DNA of 18,400 bases. It comes from JAEUSE01 sp964648985 (lineage in GTDB: Bacteria > Patescibacteriota > Doudnabacteria > UBA920). Below, piece by piece: positions 1 to 5,363 of the stretch. The stretch is from the NCBI GenBank assembly GCA_964648985.1, contig CAZYMS010000025.1, positions 1 through 18,400 on the forward strand. Reading direction: 5' to 3'. Under the pieces are notes generated by a model, which was not told the origin of the DNA, searched no databases, and saw only the letters and a list, made by a program, of their open reading frames with translations. A program made the position numbers and the translations under genes. The stretch's first letter is position 1. The number at the start of each line of letters is the position of its first letter.

Positions 1-1
1 C

Positions 2-163
2 AGAGAAGCAACTCTGGAGAGGCTAGCGGGCTATCAGCCATCACGCGAAGTTAGTGAAGCTGAGTTTGCTAGTGTTGTAGCAGAAGCTCAAAGTGCAGAA
101 GCTCGTAATTATGAGGGTCTAACTGGGCCCGAGGCTCGTCAAGAAGTGTTGCACTTGCTGTAA
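2..163 (+). CDS. C-terminal fragment of an unrecognised protein
   Basis: The frame is open from the left edge of the window to a TAA at 161-163, giving the last 53 residues of a protein that starts outside the window. The visible part is hydrophilic and rich in Glu, Ala and Arg (for example EAEFASVVAEAQSAEAR), which suggests a helical or coiled-coil tail. I do not recognise a family. The next gene starts 28 bases downstream, apparently from its own promoter. That the piece is coding rests only on the open frame and its plausible composition. Confidence 0.55.
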   Translation, partial: REATLERLAGYQPSREVSEAEFASVVAEAQSAEARNYEGLTGPEARQEVLHLL

Positions 164-176
164 TTGTCCGAATGTG

Positions 177-185
177 TGATAGAAT
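177..185 (+). promoter_or_regulatory. Extended -10 promoter (TGATAGAAT) for the 192 gene
   Basis: A TGn element followed by TAGAAT (180-185) lies six bases before the ATG at 192. A start site the usual 6-7 bases after the -10 falls on the ATG, so the message would be leaderless. There is no Shine-Dalgarno sequence. No convincing -35 is visible, which is common for extended -10 promoters. Confidence 0.5.
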
Positions 186-191
186 AAATCT

Positions 192-410
192 ATGGATGAA
201 AAACTAAGAAAAATTATATATCTTATTAGTATCTCTGATTTAGATCAGACTATTAAAGATATTTTGATTCGAGATCTGATTGCCGACGGTTTAACAGATT
301 TCCTCAGAGAGCAAATTAGGGCTTATTGTTTGGAGGGACTCCAACAGCAGGGTCAAGAGGTTGATGAAGCAAAATCTGTTTTAGAAGAATCGCAAAATCC
401 GGCTCAGTAG
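192..410 (+). CDS. Small hypothetical protein, 72 aa
   Basis: The protein has 72 residues and is probably helical: an Ile/Leu/Asp-rich amphipathic N-terminal half (KIIYLISISDLDQTIKDIL) and a charged, Gln/Glu-rich C-terminus. There is no signal peptide or membrane segment and I recognise no family. It is probably real for three reasons. It has an extended -10 promoter six bases upstream of the ATG. Its stop codon is built into an intrinsic terminator. It fills the space between two other genes with few bases to spare. It is therefore a single-gene transcription unit of about 220 bases. The amphipathic pattern suggests a small cytosolic helical-bundle protein, but no function can be assigned. 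Confidence 0.65.
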   Translation: MDEKLRKIIYLISISDLDQTIKDILIRDLIADGLTDFLREQIRAYCLEGLQQQGQEVDEAKSVLEESQNPAQ

Positions 411-420
411 CCGGTTTTTT
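399..420 (+). terminator. Intrinsic terminator overlapping the stop codon
   Basis: Stem CCGGCT (399-404) and AGCCGG (409-414) with a CAGT loop, followed by six T residues. The TAG stop of the preceding gene (408-410) lies inside the hairpin, so the terminator is partly coding sequence. Confidence 0.85.
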
Positions 421-430
421 ATTTTCTCTA

Positions 431-436
431 TATACT
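431..436 (+). promoter_or_regulatory. -10 box TATACT, leaderless promoter
   Basis: TATACT ends six bases before the ATG at 443, the same spacing as at the 192 gene. It predicts a transcript starting at or next to the start codon. No Shine-Dalgarno sequence and no good -35 are visible; the upstream sequence is the T-tract of the preceding terminator. Confidence 0.5.
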
Positions 437-442
437 ACACTT

Positions 443-1468
443 ATGAAATTTTCCGAGCTTGAATATTCTACAAAAGTTATATTAAAAGTTGTTTTTGTCG
501 TTTTGGCTTTGGCATTTATTTGGGCCATTCGGGAAGTTATAGCAATTTTTTTGCTTGCCGTTGTACTTGCGTCTGCATTAGATCCTTTGGCGGACTATTT
601 ACATACGCGAAAAATTCCCCGCGCAGTCAGTGTCCTTGCGGTATATGTAATTGTGTTTGGTGTAGTTGGTCTAGTCTTAGTGACTATCGTTCCCTCGCTT
701 GTAACTCAGTTTCATTTACTCAGCGCAAATTTTCCCGAATATTTAGCTGAACTTCATACGCGGTATCCGAGCTTCGCAAGTATTCTGCCCGGATCAAGTC
801 TCGGCGAAATTGTCAGTGGTGTTTTAACTGGCGATGGAGGTGATTCAGTATTTACTCGCACCCTAGGTGTATTTAATGGGCTCTTAGGTTTTGTTACTGT
901 CTTAGTTGTTTCCTTTTATCTTGTTGCTTCGCAACAGAAAGGCATGAAGGAGCTTATTAGCTCCGTGGTCCCTGCTGGTCAGCGTGACATGACTATGGGG
1001 TTGGTAGAAAAAATACAGAAAAAAATGGGTCTGTGGGTGCTCGGCCAAATAATACTCAGTATTTCCATTTTTGTACTCACTTTTGTCGGGCTTAGCCTTT
1101 TGAATGTTAAATATGCGTTAGTCCTAGCGCTTATAGCAGGGCTCCTTGAAGTGGTGCCGTATATTGGACCTATTGTCTCGGCAGTGCCCGCGTTATTTTT
1201 TGCACTTATTCAGAGTCCCGCACTTGCTATTGGCGTTATAGTTCTTTATGTAATTATTCAAAAAACCGAAGGTTACATATTGGTTCCAAAAATAATGCAC
1301 AAGACCGTGGGCGTTTCCCCATTGGTTGTAATCTTAGCGCTCCTTACAGGGTTTAAGCTTGCTGGTATAGTTGGTTTGCTCCTTGCAGTTCCTGTTGCTG
1401 CTGCTGCAACTGTCCTCATAGACGAGTTCTCGGGCGGGTCTTCTGAGCTGAAGTCCTCTCCGTTGTAG
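443..1468 (+). CDS. AI-2E family transporter (PerM/YdiK-type membrane protein)
   Basis: The 341 residues match the size and layout of the AI-2E exporter-like permease family: paired N-terminal helices (about 12-50), a further membrane helix (about 67-92), a soluble segment (about 95-145), then a membrane-rich C-terminal half. The hallmark EVVPYIGPIVSAVPA lies at 236-250, and the end (EGYILVPKIMHKTVGVSPL followed by a hydrophobic GLLLAVPVAAA stretch) is also typical. Members sit in the cytoplasmic membrane; substrates vary (AI-2 export in E. coli TqsA, Na+/H+ exchange in some homologues), so none can be assigned here. The ATG at 443 fits both the -10 box and the first hydrophobic segment. The gene is flanked by terminators on both sides and is probably monocistronic. 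Confidence 0.9.
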   Translation: MKFSELEYSTKVILKVVFVVLALAFIWAIREVIAIFLLAVVLASALDPLADYLHTRKIPRAVSVLAVYVIVFGVVGLVLVTIVPSLVTQFHLLSANFPEYLAELHTRYPSFASILPGSSLGEIVSGVLTGDGGDSVFTRTLGVFNGLLGFVTVLVVSFYLVASQQKGMKELISSVVPAGQRDMTMGLVEKIQKKMGLWVLGQIILSISIFVLTFVGLSLLNVKYALVLALIAGLLEVVPYIGPIVSAVPALFFALIQSPALAIGVIVLYVIIQKTEGYILVPKIMHKTVGVSPLVVILALLTGFKLAGIVGLLLAVPVAAAATVLIDEFSGGSSELKSSPL

Positions 1469-1491
1469 TAAAAATCTAAAAAAGCTATACT
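1463..1491 (+). promoter_or_regulatory. Possible promoter overlapping the end of the AI-2E gene
   Basis: TTGTAG (1463-1468) and TATACT (1486-1491) are separated by 17 bases, a good sigma-70-like pair. The predicted start (about 1498) falls inside the next terminator hairpin, so RNA from here would begin with that hairpin and its T-tract. It may be the metG promoter or a chance match. Confidence 0.35.
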
Positions 1492-1495
1492 AAAA

Positions 1496-1520
1496 GGGCT
1501 CAAACGAGCCCATTTTTATT
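1496..1520 (+). terminator. Intrinsic terminator after the AI-2E permease gene
   Basis: GGGCTC (1496-1501) and GAGCCC (1506-1511) form a six-pair stem with an AAAC loop, followed by ATTTTTATTT. It lies 27 bases after the stop codon at 1466-1468. Confidence 0.8.
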
Positions 1521-1531
1521 TCCCCCTATGC

Positions 1532-1574
1532 ATACAAGGATCACCCTTGTGCAGCACAAGGGTGATCCTTGTAT
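1532..1574 (+). repeat. 43-base nested palindrome abutting the metG start codon
   Basis: Arms 1532-1552 and 1554-1574 are exact reverse complements around a single A at 1553. Each arm is itself a rough palindrome (ACAAGG...CCTTGT), so the element can fold as one long hairpin or two short ones. It shares its core and its one-base centre with elements at 13742-13778 and 17101-17141. The metG ATG is the next base after the palindrome. No T-tract follows, so it is not a terminator in this direction. Confidence 0.9.
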
Positions 1575-3023
1575 ATGTCAGAAAAATTTTACATAACAAC
1601 AACTACCCCGTACGTAAATTCAGATCCTCACTTAGGATTTGCTTTAGAAATTGTGGAGGCAGATATCTTAGTCCGTTATCATAAACTGCTAGGGGATGAC
1701 GTGTTTTTCAATACAGGCACTGACGAGCATGGGGTAAAAATTTACCGCAAAGCCGAAGAGGCTGGTAAAAGTGCCCAAGCATACGTAGATAGCTATGCAG
1801 CTCGGTTTAAAGAGCTATTGCCAGTCCTAAATATTTCCTCCGATATCAATTTTATCCGGACCACAGACGCACATCACAAATCTGCAGCTCAAGAGTTCTG
1901 GAAGCGCTGTCTGGCTAGTGGTGATATTTACAAAAAAGAATACGAGGTTAAGTATTGTGTAGGGTGTGAACTTGAAAAAACCGATTCAGAATTGGTAGAT
2001 GGAAAGTGTCCAATACACCCAAATCTGGAAATAGAACTTATAAAAGAAGAAAACTACTTCTTCCGTTTTTCAAAATATCAACAACCTCTTTTGGATTATT
2101 ATAAACAGAATAGAGAGTTCGTAATTCCCGACTTCAGATTTAACGAAATACGCAAGTTTATTGAAGGTGGTCTACAAGATTTTAGCGTCTCTCGGCTAAA
2201 GGCAAAAATGCCATGGGGTGTTGCAGTACCCGATGACGAAACGCAGGTAATGTATGTCTGGTTTGATGCTCTGGTGAATTATATATCTGCCCTTGGTTGG
2301 CCCGAAGATGTAGCTAACTTTGAGAAGTTTTGGGGAACCAAGGAAAGTCCTAATGGTGTGCAGATCGCAGGTAAGGATAATCTCCGTCAGCAATCTGCCA
2401 TGTGGCAGGCCATGCTCATGAGCGCTGGATTGCCCAACTCAAAACAAATTATTATTCACGGATTTATAAACAGTGACGGACAGAAAATGTCCAAGTCTTT
2501 GGGTAATGTCATAGATCCATTTGAGGTGGTGGAAAAGTACGGTGCAGATGCGCTCCGCTATTGGATAGCCCGCGAAATGAGCACTTTCGAAGATGGTGAT
2601 TTTACCTGGAATAAGTTTAAAGAGAGTTACAATGCTAATCTTGCAAATGGTTTAGGCAACTTAACCAGTCGTATATTAAAAATGGCGGTGAATGCAGGAA
2701 TTGCAAATTGCAAATTGCAAATTGCAAGTTTTGATCAACAATTTTCGGATTACCTTGAAAAACGTGAAATTCAAAAAGCAGCAGATTGGGTGTGGCAGAA
2801 AATTAAAGCCGCGGATGAATATATAGCAAAAGAAGAGCCATTCAAAAAAATAAAAATTGATGCTGGTGCGGGGTTAAAAGATATACACTATCTACTTGAG
2901 CAGCTGCAGCTCATTGCATATCATGCGCAACCATTCTTGCCTGATGCTGCCGAGAAGATATTAGTAGCGTTGAAGGGTATTACTCTTGAGGCAATTCCGC
3001 GCCTATTCTCTCGTATTGAATAA
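1575..3023 (+). CDS. metG: Methionyl-tRNA synthetase
   Basis: Cytosolic class I synthetase that charges tRNA-Met with methionine. The 482 residues show the HIGH-type motif HLGF (19-22), FNTGTDEHG (45-53), a zinc knuckle made by CVGC (128-131) and CPIH (145-148), the dimer-type catalytic core, and KMSKS (304-308) in GQKMSKSLGNV. It is a short MetRS, ending after the anticodon-binding helical domain with no C-terminal EMAP-like tRNA-binding domain. The usual GKDILRFH region reads GKDNLRQQS (267-274). I chose ATG 1575 over an in-frame TTG at 1569, which lies inside the palindrome. A seven-base tandem array is embedded at 2700-2727 (residues about 376-384) without breaking the frame. tatD follows after 52 bases and may be cotranscribed. 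Confidence 0.97.
   Translation: MSEKFYITTTTPYVNSDPHLGFALEIVEADILVRYHKLLGDDVFFNTGTDEHGVKIYRKAEEAGKSAQAYVDSYAARFKELLPVLNISSDINFIRTTDAHHKSAAQEFWKRCLASGDIYKKEYEVKYCVGCELEKTDSELVDGKCPIHPNLEIELIKEENYFFRFSKYQQPLLDYYKQNREFVIPDFRFNEIRKFIEGGLQDFSVSRLKAKMPWGVAVPDDETQVMYVWFDALVNYISALGWPEDVANFEKFWGTKESPNGVQIAGKDNLRQQSAMWQAMLMSAGLPNSKQIIIHGFINSDGQKMSKSLGNVIDPFEVVEKYGADALRYWIAREMSTFEDGDFTWNKFKESYNANLANGLGNLTSRILKMAVNAGIANCKLQIASFDQQFSDYLEKREIQKAADWVWQKIKAADEYIAKEEPFKKIKIDAGAGLKDIHYLLEQLQLIAYHAQPFLPDAAEKILVALKGITLEAIPRLFSRIE
2700..2727 (+). repeat. Heptanucleotide array (ATTGCAA)x4 inside metG
   Basis: Four exact tandem copies of ATTGCAA. Seven is not a multiple of three, so successive copies are read in different phases and encode a run around ANCKLQIA. 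The unit has no stop in any of the three phases on this strand, so growth of the array cannot itself introduce a nonsense codon. It lies in the helical anticodon-binding region of MetRS. Confidence 0.95.
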
Positions 3024-3075
3024 ATTATTCTAATAATTTACAGTCCTTATTGGAAATTAGAGATCAGATATTTTC

Positions 3076-4038
3076 ATGCTCATTGACACACACGCACACA
3101 TAAACCTCCATGCGTTTAAAGACGATGCAGATGAAATATTGCAGCGTTGTTTCAGCAGCAGCGTAACAGTTATCAATGTGGGTACGGAATATCATACCAG
3201 CAAGCAAGCTGTAGATATGCTCGCGCAATATCCAGAACATGTGTACGCTGCAATTGGCCTCCATCCAAGTCATGCGTACGACAATCCGTACTTAGATGAG
3301 AATGAGAGTGCGTCGCGAAGTGAGCGGGAAGAGTTTAATTACGAACGATATAAAAAACTGGGGCAGCACGAAAAGGTTATCGGGATAGGTGAGTGCGGAT
3401 TAGATTATTATCGGCTACCGGACGATGCATCTACTCATGAATCAATTAAGGCTTTACAAAAACACGCATTTATACAGCAGATAGAGCTTACACAAGAATT
3501 AGATAAAACTCTTATAATCCATTGTCGCCCCAGCAAAGGAACTAACGATGCATACTATGATGTGCTGGAGATACTACGCGATGTATTGTCATCCTCGCGC
3601 ATGCTGCGGGGATCCGGTGCCGCCTCCGAAGCGGCACAGCAAAGCTTGGGTCATTCTGTCGGCCCCGGTGCTGACATGGATTCCCGTCTACACGGGAATG
3701 ACAAATCACTCCGATTTGAAATCCATTCCTTCACGGGCCCACTAGAAATTGCACAGAAGTTTCTAGAACTCGGTGCCTACATTGGTTTAAACGGGATAAT
3801 TACTTTCGACAAAACAGGCAACATGGAGCAGGTAGCAAAAGTTGTGCCACTTGAGCGAATAGTTTTGGAAACTGATTCTCCGTACCTTGCCCCTACGCCA
3901 TATCGCGGTAAGCGCAACGAACCAGTCTACATAGAAGCGGTTGCAAAGAAGATTGCAGAATGGAAAAATATTTCATTTGAAGAAGCTGCCACTGTTACAA
4001 CTGAGAATGCAAAGAAACTATTTATGTTACCTCTATGA
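3076..4038 (+). CDS. tatD: TatD family metal-dependent hydrolase (probable DNase)
   Basis: The 320 residues form an amidohydrolase-type TIM barrel of the TatD family, which are metal-dependent nucleases. Metal ligands are visible: DTHAH (H6, H8), the Glu in GIGECGLDYY (E106), IIHC (H149), IHSF (H217) and LETDSPYLAP (D267). Family members are usually about 255-265 residues. The excess here comes mainly from residues about 171-210, encoded by a 117-base repeat element inserted in frame, and from a shorter charged loop near 72-92. All metal ligands survive the insertion. The start ATG 3076 gives the expected MLIDTHAH N-terminus; no Shine-Dalgarno sequence is visible. The stop overlaps the next start as ATGA, so the two genes are probably translationally coupled. 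Confidence 0.93.
   Translation: MLIDTHAHINLHAFKDDADEILQRCFSSSVTVINVGTEYHTSKQAVDMLAQYPEHVYAAIGLHPSHAYDNPYLDENESASRSEREEFNYERYKKLGQHEKVIGIGECGLDYYRLPDDASTHESIKALQKHAFIQQIELTQELDKTLIIHCRPSKGTNDAYYDVLEILRDVLSSSRMLRGSGAASEAAQQSLGHSVGPGADMDSRLHGNDKSLRFEIHSFTGPLEIAQKFLELGAYIGLNGIITFDKTGNMEQVAKVVPLERIVLETDSPYLAPTPYRGKRNEPVYIEAVAKKIAEWKNISFEEAATVTTENAKKLFMLPL
3587..3703 (+). repeat. 117-base inverted-repeat element inserted in frame in tatD
   Basis: The left end reads TGTCATCCTCGCGC... with GCGGGGATCC; the right end reads GGATTCCCGT...ACGGGAATGACA, roughly its reverse complement. An internal hairpin is formed by GTGCCGC and GCGGCAC. The encoded peptide includes MDSRLHGNDK, a peptide that recurs in bacterial genomes where this type of repeat is translated. 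A related copy lies at 15350-15450. The length as delimited is 39 codons; the exact edges are judged by eye. Confidence 0.85.
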
Positions 4039-4616
4039 GTCACCCAGAGAATTTAGTTTATATAGATGAATACGGTCTCGTTGGTAGTAACTTCTACTGG
4101 CACAAGTACGAGTCAAAGGGCCTAACCAAAGAAGATATTCTTGAGGCCGGATTAACCAGCGATAGAGTGCGAGTTGCTAAAGAAATAATCGAACCTTTGC
4201 AGCGAGTAGAAGAAGCGCTTAAACCCTTAAGGTATCGCCTCTATATAAAAGAGGGGTATCGTGCAAAGAGTTTGTATGAAATTGTATACAAACGGCGAGT
4301 AGAAAAATTTGGCAAAGAAGAAACCGACTCGCTTATCAATATGGAAGGCATGCCACATGCGGAGGGTCTCTCGGTGGATGTCGCGCTCTGGAGCTTGGAA
4401 GATGATAAAGAAGTATATTTGCGTAACGGCGATGATGGTGTAGACGCACTCTTTATTCACTTTTATAAAGATAAAACAGATGATGCGGCAATACGTTATC
4501 AAGAGCTGCAAGACCTACTTATTAACACTATGATAACTCAGGGGTTCCGTCTAGGCACGAAAAAAGAATATTTCCATTTCGATTACCGTCCCGACATGCT
4601 TCCCAATTACGTTTAA
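4035..4616 (+). CDS. M15 family (VanX/D-Ala-D-Ala dipeptidase-like) zinc peptidase
   Basis: The 193 residues carry the pattern of M15 zinc peptidases: GYRAKS (74-79, the conserved Arg region), MPHAEGLSVDV (H108 and D115, equivalent to SxHxxGxAxD) and EYFHFDYR (E178 as general base, H181 as third zinc ligand, equivalent to EWWHF). There is no signal peptide, so it should act in the cytosol, like VanX. Substrates in the family are D-Ala-D-Ala or peptidoglycan peptides; a role in recycling wall peptides is inference. It overlaps tatD by four bases (ATGA). Sequence outside the motifs is divergent, so the exact substrate is uncertain. Confidence 0.75.
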   Translation: MSHPENLVYIDEYGLVGSNFYWHKYESKGLTKEDILEAGLTSDRVRVAKEIIEPLQRVEEALKPLRYRLYIKEGYRAKSLYEIVYKRRVEKFGKEETDSLINMEGMPHAEGLSVDVALWSLEDDKEVYLRNGDDGVDALFIHFYKDKTDDAAIRYQELQDLLINTMITQGFRLGTKKEYFHFDYRPDMLPNYV

Positions 4617-4628
4617 ATTTCGTATACT
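4600..4628 (+). promoter_or_regulatory. Possible promoter upstream of the HD phosphohydrolase leader
   Basis: TATACT (4623-4628) has a weak -35 candidate, TTCCCA, at 4600-4605 (17-base spacer). The predicted start is near 4635, giving a leader of about 130 bases before the ATG at 4763, which is long for this window. Confidence 0.4.
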
Positions 4629-4762
4629 ATGGCCACGCAAAAGATGGAAATTTGATCTAATGTATTACCCATTAGTGAGACCTTGGCGAAGTGCATAAGC
4701 GAACAGTATCTTGTTTGGGCAATGCCTAGATGGCGCCCGTCTAGGCAATATACATTTTTGGT
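4629..4762 (+). other. Structured leader or small RNA upstream of the HD gene
   Basis: This gap has no open frame of note but folds. CTAATG (4657-4662) pairs with CATTAG (4670-4675). TGCCTAGA (4723-4730) pairs with TCTAGGCA (4740-4747) around a nine-base loop. GGGC (4717-4720) could also pair with GCCC in that loop as a pseudoknot. The second hairpin is followed by ATATACATTTTT, so it could act as a weak terminator or attenuator just before the start codon. It matches no riboswitch, T-box or SRP RNA consensus that I know. Confidence 0.35.
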
Positions 4763-5359
4763 ATGGAGTTATCTAAGTTATTAAAATTTATTGATTTAAC
4801 CAATCAGTTTCAGCTGATATTGCGACGTGTTCGTGTGAAGGGTGAAACACGATACGAAAATGATGTTGAACATAGTTTTCAGCTCTCTTTTGTTGCTTGG
4901 TATCTGATAGAGAGTAACAATCTAAACCTCGATAAATATCTGGCCATGCAGTATGGCCTCGTCCATGATCTTGTAGAAGTATTTGCAGGAGATACGTATA
5001 TTTACGACCCAGACCCTGCGGTGCATGCAACTAAGCACGCGCGTGAAGAGGCAGCCGCATTACAGTTACGTGCAGAGTTCCCAGAATTTACTCAACTTCA
5101 TGAAATTATAGTTCAATATGAGAACCGGGAGGATGCTGAGGGTAAATTTATATACGCTCTCGATAAAGTATTGCCAATGATAAATATATATCTAGATAAC
5201 GGTAGGACTTGGCAGGAGGAGGATGTGACTTTGCGGATGCTTATAGAAAATAAAACTCAAAAGGTCGCTGTATCACCAGAGCTGCAGCAGCTGTTCAGCG
5301 ATTTTATAGACCTGCTTAAGTCTAAAGAGCTGGAATTGTTTGGCAAATTAACTGCATAA
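4763..5359 (+). CDS. HD domain phosphohydrolase, YfbR-like
   Basis: The 198 residues form an HD-superfamily helical protein. The metal-binding set is clear: H37 in NDVEHSF, H68-D69 in GLVHDLVE, and D134 in ALDKV. YfbR-type members are cytosolic 5'-deoxynucleotidases and this size (about 200 residues) fits, but related HD proteins hydrolyse other nucleotides, so the substrate is not certain. The start ATG 4763 lacks a Shine-Dalgarno sequence. A TATACA at 4749-4754 could give an almost leaderless message; otherwise it is read from the promoter near 4623. leuS begins four bases after the stop, so the two genes are almost certainly one operon. Confidence 0.82.
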   Translation: MELSKLLKFIDLTNQFQLILRRVRVKGETRYENDVEHSFQLSFVAWYLIESNNLNLDKYLAMQYGLVHDLVEVFAGDTYIYDPDPAVHATKHAREEAAALQLRAEFPEFTQLHEIIVQYENREDAEGKFIYALDKVLPMINIYLDNGRTWQEEDVTLRMLIENKTQKVAVSPELQQLFSDFIDLLKSKELELFGKLTA

Positions 5360-5363
5360 TACT

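Noticed and set aside
1569..1574. TTG start for metG two codons upstream
   Set aside because: It lies inside the palindrome; MSEKFYITTTTPYVN from ATG 1575 fits the family better.
4629..4762. T-box or SRP RNA upstream of the HD-leuS operon
   Set aside because: No T-box sequence (AGGGTGG-like) and no SRP tetraloop motif (GGAAGGAAGC-like) could be found.
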